Under the pieces are notes generated by a model. The model was not told where the DNA came from. It searched no databases and saw only the letters and a list, made by a program, of their open reading frames with translations. A stretch of DNA of 64,000 nucleotides, taken from Ophioderma brevispina. Its lineage: Eukaryota; Echinodermata; Ophiuroidea; Amphilepidida; Ophiodermatidae. The DNA is taken from assembly GCA_023653785.1 (NCBI GenBank), contig JAMKCH010022285.1, positions 1-64,000 on the forward strand, written 5' to 3'. Shown here in pieces: positions 1-10,399 of the stretch; the stretch's first letter is position 1, and each line of letters opens with the position of its first letter. The position numbers were made by a program, and so were the translations under genes.

Positions 1-107
1 GGTATTTTTATGTGTAAAATATATCTCTGTTCTTCCAATGGCCTAGACTATCATTTGAGAGCAAATTGAAGAAATTTCATATTTTGTGAAAATGTGCCAG
101 TGCCGCT
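1..107 (-). mobile_element. TTAA MITE family D, end fragment cut by window edge
   Basis: Bases 1-107 are the reverse complement of the first ~105 bases of the complete family D copy at 40272-40785, ending in the same terminus (reverse complement AGCGGCACTGGCACATTTT) followed by TTAA at 108-111. The rest of the element lies outside the window. No coding capacity is visible. Non-autonomous DNA transposon fragment. Confidence 0.8.
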
Positions 108-111
108 TTAA

Positions 112-2336
112 AGTTGTATTTTTTGATACGGGAGTGGCAAGGTTTTTTTGTGAAATCAAATAGAAAACCAAACAAAAAAAGGAATAAATATGTGAATAAA
201 TATGGAAGTGTCTAGTTTGTTTAATAAATTAACAAAATACAAATAAAAATCTTGTTTTTGTTATTTCTAATTAGTTTTTGTTCTAAATTTAAAAAAAAAA
301 ACAATTATAAACAATTGAATGGTTTAACAAAAATATTATATAAAATTTATTACTGCAAAATTACCACAAAAGTGAATAATTTTATTGAAAATGTAAACAC
401 AATTTAGATTCATGGTTTTGGTTTTCCATGGAACTTAGATTTACATCATTTATTTGAAATCAATATTACCTTACTGACATTTTGATTTAAACATTTCTTC
501 TATTCTATTGAGTGTGATAACTGATGAGATAAAAATGACATGCATTCTAAAAATAAACATAGGAATTACAAGAAAAAAAACAGATAATGGTGGCCAAGCC
601 TCATTCAATATAGCAACTCACCCAAAATATCAAAATAAATTACAGCAATACCGAGTGCAAATCACAAACCAATTTAGGTGTTTTGATGTGGGTCGATCAT
701 GCATGTTCTCATGACCCACATAACACCTCGTCCTCATCCGGTATTCATACCAAAAAATCAGAAATAACCCTTACAGTGGAGTTGATTCTTCAGCTTTAAT
801 GGTTTGGAATATGAAAATATTCCTTGACAACATATAAACAATTCAAAATTTTTCATCAAGATTTCGCATTTATGTGTTAAACAAATGGCGATGTCTAAAA
901 GTGGTATTTCTTGGCCGCCCTCCCCTGAGAAAACCACAATGTTTTATTGCATAAAATCCTTGACACCATAAACAATTATGATGCTAAATGAGACAATAAA
1001 AATGAGAAGAAACAAAAGAGCGAGGGAAAAAAGAAAAAACAGGTTAATTACAATATAACCAACAATGGTTAGTAAAGAAATACTTGACTACCAGTATTGT
1101 CTACTCTTACTTATACCACCACAGCGGAGTGAACTCATAGCGAGTAAACTCATACACTATTATTAAAGGCTTGCTTTGCACAGAACCAACTCAAATCATC
1201 TTGATTAGCATTTGCTTTGCTCACAGAGTTGTCGAGGGAAAGCTCCTTCTGATCTGCACTCTACCCAGCCATAGTTGTGCCACATTACTGCACATTGCCA
1301 GTGCTTAATGCAGAGGCATGTGTGAGTTAGTATAAGAGATGGATGTTGTGTGATGGCAGTTACTAAGCTGTATGGTAGTAGTAGTGTAGTAGTAGTATAG
1401 AGAGTATACAGCCGAACGCACACTAGCTGGGGTTTATTTCTGAACGGATGGAAGAAGATAGGGGAAAAAAGTAATCACTGCATGAAGCGTGGTGCAAGCT
1501 GGGAGAAGATATGAAGGTCTTCACTGATTTTTACGCGCGGCTTCCCCGGAGAATTTTTATTGTGGCAGTTTACGTGGATGCCTGAATTTAATGGATGGTT
1601 ATGGATACTGACTAAACCACTGGAATTAACCGTCTGTGGGGATTTGTATGTTTGTCAACATTTTGGAGGTATGCTACACATGGTTCGCCTTGTTTACCAT
1701 CTTGGAATAACTCAACGTCTCAACTACTCAAATTGTATTGTTATCTTCCGATAAGTGTGCTCACTGTTGTATGTAAAGTGACTTACTAAGAAGAAACAAG
1801 AGCTTTTATCAGTGAATACATGGAAATAATGTATACCAGGGCACCAGTGGTGGTATCTGGCGGATTAAGTTAACAGCCTCCAAAGTCACCAGAAGTGTGG
1901 GGCGCACTGTTAATTCTCTTCTTATCTATGACAGATCGTGATGGCTCGTTAATTAGCCTGAGTTGGAAAGATATTGTACCACACGGAAATTATAATGGTA
2001 CTGGTGTGTGAATGTAACATACTGGATCTATATACAACCTATTGAAGGTTATGCTACACTGAAGTTTGTCACCAGTGTGTATTTCTGTTTTCAATACTTA
2101 CCAAAGTGCCTGTTTTTTAATATTCCGTGCTGCCTTTGTTAAGGGAGGCAAGTAAACTTTGTTGGAAATATTTTTGTTGTGTGGGGTATATTGATGATCT
2201 GCTAGTAATATGTCCAGCATGATGGAGTGTCTGGTGAATTCCTATCCCATGATAAAGGAGGCTATTTGCGAGTGCTGTCTTGTAAGGTGCTTCATTCTCT
2301 GCTTCTGTCACAAGAAACGTAAGTATTTTATCACCT
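112..2336. other. AT-rich stretch without a recognised gene
   Basis: No conserved motif, splice-like exon pattern or repeat copy was recognised. There is a poly-A tract near 290-301 and a short imperfect (GTA)n microsatellite at about 1376-1400. The short open frames here (under 75 codons, both strands) have no recognisable domain. Confidence 0.5.
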
Positions 2337-3043
2337 GCCTTTGATATAGTGTTTCTGATTGGCTCATTAACATCACATAGTCATTTCATTAACCAGTTAA
2401 AATGCAGCTTCTAGATATTTAAGCTCCAGCTCTTTTCAGCCCTATTACCAAATCTTACCAATTTGCTGATTGGCTTAAAAAATCATATAAGTTCCACTGA
2501 TGAAGTACTTTTGGAGTTAAAGGTGCAACAAGAGATTTTGAGGCACCCAAATATTGTGTCATAATAGTAATTTTGTATAGATTAGACACTCAATAGATTT
2601 CCTTACCTTGTATTTGACTACAGAAATGGGTTAAAAGAGAGAAAAAAGATGATTTTGATTTGCTTATATTTCAATATAAAACAGGCTGAATTTTGAATTT
2701 GATCCTATACGAAATTAGAAATTTCACATTTTTTGTACCAAAGAAACATTTCTCTTTCAGTTGGGGATATTTTTGATAGAAAGCTTTACATCAGGGCAAA
2801 AATCAGAATTTTCACATTTTTAGCGACACCTGTTATTTGAAATCTCTCGTTGCACCTTTAATATAGTGTTTCTGATTGGCTCATTAACATCACATATTCA
2901 TTTCATTAACCAGTTAAAATGCAGCTTCTAAATATTTATGCTCTAGCCCTCTTCAGCCCTACAACCAAACCTTACCAATTTGCTGATTGGCTTAAAAAAT
3001 TATATAAGTTCCATCAATCAGAAAGAAGCACTTATGGAGTTAA
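2337..3043. repeat. Direct duplication of ~183 bp flanking a MITE
   Basis: About 183 bases at 2337-2520 recur at 2861-3043 in the same orientation, sharing motifs such as TTTCTGATTGGCTCATTAAC and CAATTTGCTGATTGGCTTAA, with roughly 90% identity by eye. Family A MITE A1 sits exactly between the copies, at the TTAA that closes the first. The simplest history is a tandem duplication whose junction TTAA later received the MITE. Confidence 0.85.
2521..2857 (+). mobile_element. TTAA MITE family A, copy A1
   Basis: 337-bp non-autonomous DNA element. Termini are AGGTGCAACAAGAGATTT on the left and its near-perfect inverse AAATCTCTCGTTGCACCT on the right. TTAA flanks both sides (2517-2520 and 2858-2861). 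A second copy with the same body is at 38889-39188. TTAA target duplication is characteristic of piggyBac-type transposases; no transposase is present here. Confidence 0.9.
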
Positions 3044-3107
3044 AGGAATAATACCCGATTTCAGCAATGCATAATTCTATTTTTTGTCCCCAATCAAGTT
3101 TATAACA
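3044..3107 (+). mobile_element. Possible left end of another TTAA MITE
   Basis: TTAA at 3040-3043 is followed by AGGAATAATACCCGATTT, which fits the terminal plan of the other TTAA MITEs here (AG start, ATTT at positions 15-18) and resembles the motif in the 51.9-kb satellite. No matching right end was found, because family E begins at 3112. Probably a truncated element. Confidence 0.4.
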
Positions 3108-3166
3108 TTAAATGTGCTTGTTCCAATTGACTTTAGGACCACTGCCTTACCCAGAAGTCATATTAA

Positions 3167-3525
3167 AGTGACAGGAGGAGATTTTTTTAGGATACAAATT
3201 TCTCTCAAATTTCACTGGATCGGTTGTAGACCGCCTACCGAGAACGTTTCGAAGGTTTATTGGACAAACAGGTGCAAAAGAAAACCGCAAACTTTGTTTT
3301 GAACTTGCCTGCTATCGTAATTGTTCCCTATAGGAAACCGTGCTTTGACTTTCTGTCGTGCACGACAGAAAGTACTAAATCATCATCTTATTACATAAAG
3401 ACGGCGTATTTGGCTTATTCACTTCAGGTGTGATCTCATACATTGGTAAGCATTCCAAATATGTAAAAAACTGGGGTTCGAGAAAAATTGGGGGCACTTC
3501 TTCCTGGAAATCTCCTCATGTCTCT
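3167..3525 (+). mobile_element. TTAA MITE family B, copy B1, nested in E1
   Basis: 359-bp element with termini AGTGACAGGAGGAGATTT and AAATCTCCTCATGTCTCT (inverse AGAGACATGAGGAGATTT). TTAA at 3163-3166 and 3526-3529 is the target duplication, and it lies inside family E sequence. A second copy is at 61034-61678. The middle holds a perfect 26-bp palindrome (3348-3373, half-site ACTTTCTGTCGTG). No coding capacity. Confidence 0.9.
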
Positions 3526-3568
3526 TTAATTTAGATATCAGATGAAAAGCTGTATTTTCCTCATTGTT

Positions 3569-3841
3569 CAGTGGTGGGTCCAGAATTGGAAAGCAGGGGT
3601 GCAGGTCAGCATTAAATACCAGTACTGAGAGTTCTTGGAAACAGACTTATTCATGCAGAACTCTTTATTGAAGTAGGATTATTGTTGTATCAACTGGACA
3701 AGTATACAAAATTCCTAGCTTACAGTACATGTATAAAGAGTTGTGTGAACCAGTTCAACGTGTTGGTTGATAACATGCAATTTTGAACTTTGCTTTAAGC
3801 CCCTGTTTTTTTTTTTTTTTTTTATTCTGGATCCAACACGG
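3569..3841. mobile_element. hAT-like inverted-repeat element nested in E1
   Basis: About 273 bp absent from the other E copies. The left end CAGTGGTGGGTCCAGAAT is mirrored at the right as ATTCTGGATCCAACACGG. A run of T precedes the right arm. CAGTGG-type ends are common in hAT elements, but no clean 8-bp target duplication is visible, so superfamily assignment is inference. Confidence 0.6.
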
Positions 3842-4081
3842 AAATTTCAACTTTCAAATCCATCTCTTTCCAAAGATAGAGAACAAAAACAAAATAAATT
3901 TTAATGGTTAACCATCAATATTAGCACAATAGTGACTAAGGCTTTGCAATAAGCATTATCACTTCTACCATCAAACCACAAGTTTGTTTCCCACAAATCT
4001 TGGTAGTGAGTGTATGCATGTGCCACACTCTCATATCAAGTAGGGAACACGGCACACTTAAATCAGAACAAGCGCTTTTAA

Positions 4082-4820
4082 AGCAATAATGGGTTATTTC
4101 TGAAAACATGACAAACAACATTTTCTCGGATTCAGCTCATAATATGAATAATTGTGCCACAGAAAGGTCACCAAAAATGTACTTTTTACTTTTTTGACTG
4201 GGCTAAATTAAAATAATATATTGCTAGTATATTCAAGTGTCTGTGAAGAATGTGGAAAACACAAGTAACAAGCATTTCAAGCTCTTTGATATGACTTTTA
4301 CAAAGTTTTGCCCCATTGATTTTGTACTTTACTTGATTTCTTTAATTACAACAGGAGCATGTGCAGTTGAAACTTTCTAGAATTGCAAAGGAGCTTGTAG
4401 CAGATCAACTTAAAACACCTCTGTAATGCAAGCTATTCAGTTCAAAAATCCCCTCTCTATTCGAAAATGCAAAATTCTTGGGGCATTTTTATTAGAGAGA
4501 GGGTAGGGTATACAATTTGGTGTATGCATGTTGAATTATACAGGAATAGACAATGCTTATATATTAAATTTAAAATAAATGAGATAAAAAATGTTGAAAA
4601 CATATTCAAAATTAGTCAAAATGCTGATTTAATAGAAACATCACTAAACTGTCAATAGCACCTCTTTTTTCATGCTTCTCTGGAGAACTGAGAAAATGAT
4701 AGAAAATACATATATACATGCATACAAAACTTAGATTGCACATTATCACTAAATACCAAAGTGCATTAATATATTTCACAAATGTGGACCATCAAGTAAA
4801 ATGAGAGATCACTGGCACAA
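4082..4820. other. No gene seen; one small hairpin
   Basis: AT-rich sequence without recognised features except a compact inverted repeat at 4451-4503: CCCTCTCTA pairs with TAGAGAGAGGG, and an inner AAAATGC pairs with GCATTTT. It is too short for a typical pre-miRNA hairpin and has no run-on transcript evidence. Confidence 0.4.
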
Positions 4821-5394
4821 CACTGAGAATATTAATTGTCAAAAAAAGTGTCTTATTTTGACTCAATTAAAAATTAATCATGCAAATCATTTGTTTTTAA
4901 TCATCATGATAATGTACTTCAATGCTGGAAACGTGTTTGATATGCTGGAAGATCACCTCATATTTTAACTAGTTTTCATTAATTACAAAATATTTTCAGA
5001 CCTCTAAATTTACACTTTAAACTGACAAATTACTAGACTGACAATTTTAATTTGTCAAATGACATTAATTGACTAATCAAGACTACTTTAGACTCTCAAA
5101 TGACTAGAATTAGTTTGCCAAGCCCCAAAATGATGAATTATACACATTGGTCATTTGCTAATTAAGTCATTTGACAAATTGTAAGTAAAAAGTCCAAATT
5201 TTCAAGTTGTAGAATATTTTCAATTTGAATTTAATACCAGAAAACTCATAACATTAAAAAAAACACCAATAAAATCTTTTTTAAGATCAAATCCACTTTT
5301 TAACACTATTTTAAGGATTATAACAAAAAATGGTGCACGACAAAATCTAATGAGTCAAATAAGACACCTTTTTGACTAATTAATATTCTGAGTG
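4821..5394. mobile_element. 574-bp inverted-repeat (foldback/MITE-like) element
   Basis: Terminal arms of about 50 bp are inverted copies: the left arm starts CACTGAGAATATTAATT and contains GTGTCTTATTTTGACTC; the right arm contains GAGTCAAATAAGACAC and ends ATTAATATTCTGAGTG. A second inner inverted pair sits at about 5049-5078 and 5150-5180 (AATTTGTCAAATGAC and its mirror). No target duplication is clear. Very AT-rich and non-coding. Confidence 0.75.
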
Positions 5395-5790
5395 AACAGT
5401 AGTAGAGAGGTTATGTGTAAATTGAATCGTGTCTTATTATAAAACCAGAATGTTTTTCCTGCACCTTTATATCAATAACAATAACAAGTACAGCTACGTC
5501 TGATTGTAACAATACCTGTGACACCTTAGCTGCACAAAGCTGGTACAAGGTGTGTATTCAAAAGTTACAGTCTATGCAAAGAAATTTGACAGTATTACAA
5601 GAATTTCTGACCGTGATAATATGTGCTGAATTTTGGTATATTATTACATAATGTTTTACTTGATAATAGATCTATATAGAAAGAAATTCTGACCACGAAG
5701 GGTTTGCAATCATGATCAGTGACAGAATCATTATGCAAAATGCATTAATAGTACCAAAAAGCCTTCTTAAGTGAGCTGTTTTTGAGATGG
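5395..5790. other. No gene seen
   Basis: AT-rich single-copy-looking sequence; nothing recognised on either strand. Confidence 0.4.
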
Positions 5791-5799
5791 CCTTTCAAA

Positions 5800-6109
5800 A
5801 ATACAAGCGACTAGAGGCCAACCGGGTAACCCTATACTTACCGTGTAAAGCGCACGTTCGGCCAGCTCTGAAGTTTCTATTGCAAGCTCTAAGTCCCAAA
5901 AATAGATTAAAATTTTGCGCCAGCAGGTGGGAGTCGAACCCAGGACCTCCTCTTGATTACAAGACGAGCGCCTATAACAGCACGCCCCCAAACTGCGGCC
6001 GGCCGAAATCGTTTTTGGTAATACTTAAATAAACACATTAACGAATAAAGCGCACACATACCATAATCTTCTTGATTGAAGAGTTTACCTGGTCGGCCCC
6101 TAGCCGCTT
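5800..6109 (-). mobile_element. Inverted-repeat element with tRNA-like core and 9-bp target duplication
   Basis: A perfect 9-bp direct repeat CCTTTCAAA flanks the unit (5791-5799 and 6110-6118). Just inside are inverted arms AAGCGACTAGAGGCCAACC (left) and its mirror GGTCGGCCCCTAGCCGCTT (right). Between them, on the minus strand at about 5921-5989, is a tRNA-like sequence with B-box GGTTCGACTCC, a loop containing CTTGTAA (anticodon-like TGT) and an A-box-like region. A 9-bp duplication suits Mutator-like elements; a tRNA-like core is typical of SINEs. The hybrid is unusual. It is not a functional tRNA gene by inspection, as the acceptor stem does not pair. Confidence 0.7.
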
Positions 6110-6118
6110 CCTTTCAAA

Positions 6119-7248
6119 TGATCAGTAAGATGGCTTTATTTTGGGAAGCCATCCCTTTTTGTGTAATTTTGCCCCCCCCCCCCATGTCGATGCTGGCTGA
6201 TTTGATTGGTTGTCTGTGGTTATCTGATGATTGGCAGTCTGATTTGACTGGTCTGACAATGGTGTAGTTTTTGCCATAGTATCTTGTGGCAATTTTCCAT
6301 ACTTATGACATATTAGGGAATGAATTTGTGGAATTAACTATTAATAAGTCACATTCAATTGTTCCCTAATTCAAAGATTGTTATTCTAAAAATTCCCTAT
6401 TCCAACATAAAGTGTTCAATATCATGTGTGTGCTTTCTAAAGGGAAGCAAGGAGTCTATTCCCTGTACACTTGGAGTTCAAAGCTTCAACTTTTCCACAA
6501 GGTTTGGTATTTTTTGAGGACAACTGTCCAAAATTTTTCTCTCTTCCAAACAAATATTAAGGTTTGCTCTTATCTCGTAACAAAATGAAAAGAACCATAG
6601 AAAATCCATTTCTGAACACAGGACCTTTGGAAAATATCGCTGGGGCGCAAGAGCAGAACCTATCAAAATGGATTTAATTCGTAGCGTACCATGTGGGGGA
6701 GGGGAAAGGTTGCCACCCCAGAGACTTTGACTGGGGATGAAAAGCTGGAAAATCCATGCTAATCAGCCTTTGTTTGCCTGTCACTGGGACTTTTTAACCT
6801 CCAACCGAAATCTGCCTTAAACCACCTCCAACTATGAAAATTCTGCCTCAAAACTGGGAATTTGCCCCTTCTGACAAGTGGCCCCCTGAATTAATTCATT
6901 TTTATCAGAGCGATCTCATATGTTACTAAATCACTGGATTCGGAGGAAAAAAGATACATTATTTTTAAAAAAATGTACCAGTGGTATAAGAAAATTAGTA
7001 AACTGATGAAAGGAGTATTTTGGCGAAAAAAATAAATACACCTCAATTGGGGGGGGGTGGTGCAAAACCTATGATAGAATATAGATCCAGGTAGCCAGAT
7101 GGTATGTGGCCCTTTGGCATAACGGTTTCTTCAATCCCTAACAAAAATGTGCTGTCAGTTTAAAATTTCTTGACAAAAGAATGTTTTTTTAATGATCATA
7201 TTGGGGATCAGCATGAAATATTCATTCAAATGAGTCCAAACAAGCCTA
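6119..7248. other. No gene seen; short poly-C and poly-G tracts
   Basis: Contains C runs near 6171-6183, G runs near 7049-7056 and unique-looking AT-rich DNA. No recognised repeat or coding region. Confidence 0.4.
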
Positions 7249-9090
7249 CCTAGGCGAAAAAAGCATGGTTTTGACCATTGTTAACCATGGTTTCAACCGT
7301 GGGTTTTGACCATGGTTAAACCTGGTTAGCCATGTTTTTGAAAACAATGGCACGCCACAGCCAACCATGGGCAAAACATTCCAAAGTGACATGGTCAAAC
7401 CATGGTCAAAACACCATAGAGTTTTGACCATGGTTGAACTGTGCCGCCATTTTTCAAAAACATGGTTAACCATGGTCAATATGACAGTGTTTACCCATGG
7501 GTTGAGACCATGGTCCAAATTGTCCATGATCAACAGATTACAAATGGTGTCCTTTTTTTTCAAAACCATGTACAAACCTCCCCCCCCCAAAAAAAACATC
7601 CCTATGTTTTACACATTTTATACACAAGTAATAGTTCCTATCTTCTGTTTAGGTAATTATTTTATAGTGATAGAAAATCAACTACCCTGACTGGGATTTT
7701 GACCCGGGGACCTTTGTATTACAAGACTGAAGACTTACCAATAGCTAACCTACTTCTTAATAACAAGAGGCAAAATATAATATCTCAATTGTAAAAAAAG
7801 TTCAACAGTATAAACACACTAAGTAAAGACTTATAAAAATGGCGACCTACGTCAAAGAGCTTCACAGTGGTGAAAGAAATCCTGAAAACCTCAGGACTCC
7901 CGTTCACAGTGAAACCAATTGCCCTGAAATGATCATGGCACCATGGTCAAATGAGGTGATAAACATGGTTGACCCTGGTAGAAGTGACCATGGTCAACCA
8001 TGGCCCAACAAGGTGCTGACCATGGCTGACAATGTTCAGCCATCCTAAAGCATGTCGACATTGTATACCATGGGGACCATGGTACCCACGGATGCCATGG
8101 TCAGCCACATTGGCTTGATCATCGCGACCATAGTCAACCATGGTCACCATGTCGTGACCATGGTTTGCCAAAGGAATTGGTGTGGCCCTATACTACTCGT
8201 ACATCATCAGTGCATTGTGGGAGTAGAATGTCCATATTGACCTTTGGCTGAGAACCCAAAACCATGTAATGCCATAAATTGTGGGTAACCAATTCCATTA
8301 CGCTGTTAATTGGGGGCCACCATTCCACCCTACTTTCGTAGTTCTTCTTCAGAGCTGAAATATAGGTAATTAGTATCATTACTCCATGGATCTCCTAATT
8401 AACCTAACGCTGCATGATTTTGGAATGATTTTTTCTCAAATTCTTGGGGCTAGGACCTTGTAGTAGACATGGCATACATGTCCATTTCCTAATGCAGTGA
8501 CCATGGTCCGACACACCGCCACTAAGTGTCATGTCAACCACGGCTAGACAATAACCAGATTCCTAATTTAGTGCCTAAAAAAAAGAAAAGAAAAATGGTC
8601 AGACTGGGCTACTGAAAGTGAACATGGTCAACCATGGTCAGCCTTGGGACTACCTTGTTCAACCATGATCAGACTTGAGTTTCTGGGTTAGTCACCATGT
8701 CCGTCACCATTGACTGAGTGACCCATGGTCACCATGGTCAAATGAGGTGATAAACATGGTAGACCATGGTATACTTGAATGACATGGTCACCATGGCCCC
8801 ACAAGTGATTACCCCATTGCGGACAATGCTCCCATGCTAAAGGCACGTCGACCATGGTATACTTGAAGTTACCATGTCACCCATGGTCAAGTCAGTGATG
8901 ACATGGCTGACCATTCAGCCATGCTAAGCACTGTCGACATGGTCTACCATGGGGACCATGGTAACCACGGTTGACCATGGTTAAGCCACCATGGCTGACC
9001 ATCGCTGACCATAGTTAACCATGGTCAGGGCCATGTTTTGACCATGGTTGCCATGGTTGACCATGTAGCATGGTTGACATTTCGCCTAGG
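7249..9090. mobile_element. CCATGG-palindrome transposon-like element, copy 1
   Basis: 1,842-bp element bounded by CCTAGGCGAAA (left) and TTTCGCCTAGG (right). The sub-terminal and internal regions are packed with the palindrome TGACCATGGTCA and variants (GACCATGGTTAACC, ACCATGGTCAACCATGG) in both orientations. Two non-palindromic cores (about 7600-7930 and 8180-8490) are shared with copy 2 at 45953-48191. On the minus strand at 7691-7750 a tRNA-like stretch has B-box-like GGGTCAAAATCCC. CCTAGG occurs at both ends in both copies, so the target duplication cannot be separated from the terminus. No transposase frame survives or is expected. Confidence 0.8.
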
Positions 9091-9640
9091 TAGTCTTAGG
9101 TCATTGGTTGTGAAGCTTCTGCTATCATTGGGAGTCATCACAAAGCGGCTATTGTCTATACATATATGTACATATGGCAGCCATGCTGTAGGGCAAGGAA
9201 GCCACATTACATACCTACAATCACCCACCTGTTATTGAATTTCTAGAGATGCCAACATGTACAGGTTATCTCTATACTCTTGGTATTTCTAGCTTAGGGC
9301 AAGGGGCGATTGATGTGTAATTGCCAAGCGGGGACTCATAAGTTGAGCATTAGGCCGATACAGATGTGTAGTAGGGAGGGGGGGGGAAAGTGAGCCTTCT
9401 GACTACAAATCCATGGTCATACCAATTCCCTGCTGATGCCAGAAAATGTATGACCAGGTTTCTTTTAAATTAAAAGGTGCCCCACCTGAATTAGTGACAT
9501 TATAGTTTTCTTGTTCTATACAAAACCGATCGCCTACATGTCCATTCGCTGATGTAGTGCCCGTTAGTATCCATTGGTTACTGGTTCTAGCCTTGGCTCA
9601 TGCATCTGTTCCGAATTATGAGTTGCCATGAATTTGTTGT
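9091..9640. other. No gene seen
   Basis: Mixed-composition DNA between the palindrome element and a SINE; a G run at about 9378-9387. Nothing else recognised. Confidence 0.4.
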
Positions 9641-9644
9641 GAAA

Positions 9645-9955
9645 TATAATAACTATTTGTTTTTTACAGCACGACATATCCACGTAAACGGGAATCACGG
9701 CGCTGTGCAGCTGCCAGAAAGGTTCTCACACATCAGAGAAACCAAATACCAGACGATGTATGCCAGAAAGCTCGATTTTAGAAGCAGGAGGAAAACCGGA
9801 GTACCCGGAGAAAACCTGCGGGAAGGTAGGGGATCGAGAAACCAAATTCACATAAAGCCACCGGAACAGCCCCTGCCGGGGAATCGAACCAGAGACCTCA
9901 ATGGTGAAAGGTGAGGGAAGATACGCCTGCCGCCAACACGTTCCCGCCAACACTC
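9645..9955 (-). mobile_element. tRNA-derived SINE, minus strand
   Basis: The reverse complement matches the SINE at 57557-57857 along its length: a tRNA-like head with B-box GGTTCGATTCCCC, then shared blocks GGTTTCTCGATCCC, CGCAGGTTTTCTC and GCACAGCGCC, then a TTATTA-like tail at the low-coordinate end. The head is the pol III promoter region of a SINE. Non-coding; the two overlapping open frames here are chance. Confidence 0.85.
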
Positions 9956-10399
9956 AATGTTATCAGTGGCTTGAACCAAAGTTAGTGTGAGCCAGGTGAC
10001 CGTGGCAACGTCTTATTCTAACGTGCTCTACATCAGCGAATGTGAGCACTAATTTTTAGTATCCTAATGGCCTGTAGATTACTATAGTAATTTCTACACT
10101 ATACACAACCCATATTTCACTTGTACAATCTATATCGTGGTAAGAGTTTTAACCAAATATGGTGGCAGTGAAATAAGAAAATTTTTTTTATTAATACCTA
10201 AATCTCAGGTTTGAAGGTGTTCTTTTGTGGGTAAGCCTGAGGCTCACCTAGTATCCCTTTAAACATATAGAAATTTAAAATTTGGAGTCACCAGCTTTAT
10301 AGAGATGCCCAAAGGTGTCACTTGCAACAACGATCCTAACAGAATGAATTACATGAAGGATTCATGGAACAATTTAACCTTGTTGGCCACTAATACCAA
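9956..10399. other. No gene seen
   Basis: AT-rich DNA between a SINE and a LINE remnant; nothing recognised. Confidence 0.4.

Larger units (their letters stand above)
3112..4077 (+). mobile_element. TTAA MITE family E, copy E1, with two nested insertions
   Basis: Family E sequence (compare the intact copy at 59267-59601) is split into three pieces: 3112-3162, 3530-3568 and 3842-4077. The gaps are filled by family B MITE B1 (3167-3525) and a hAT-like element (about 3569-3841). TTAA flanks the whole at 3108-3111 and 4078-4081. The last piece keeps landmarks shared by all E copies, such as CTCTCATATCAAGTAG and the terminal AAATCAGAACAAGCGCT. Non-coding. Confidence 0.85.

Noticed and set aside
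4451..4503. microRNA hairpin
   Set aside because: Only 53 bases long with an interrupted stem; too short and unsupported.
5921..5989. Genuine tRNA-Thr (TGT) gene
   Set aside because: B-box and anticodon-like loop are present but the acceptor stem does not pair and the sequence lies between inverted arms.
7246..8240. Several 60-117 codon frames in the palindrome element
   Set aside because: CCATGG repeats supply ATG codons on both strands; the encoded strings are just translations of the palindromes.
7249..9090. CRISPR array or simple satellite
   Set aside because: Palindromes have no fixed spacer length or repeat period, the setting is eukaryotic, and two copies share defined ends.
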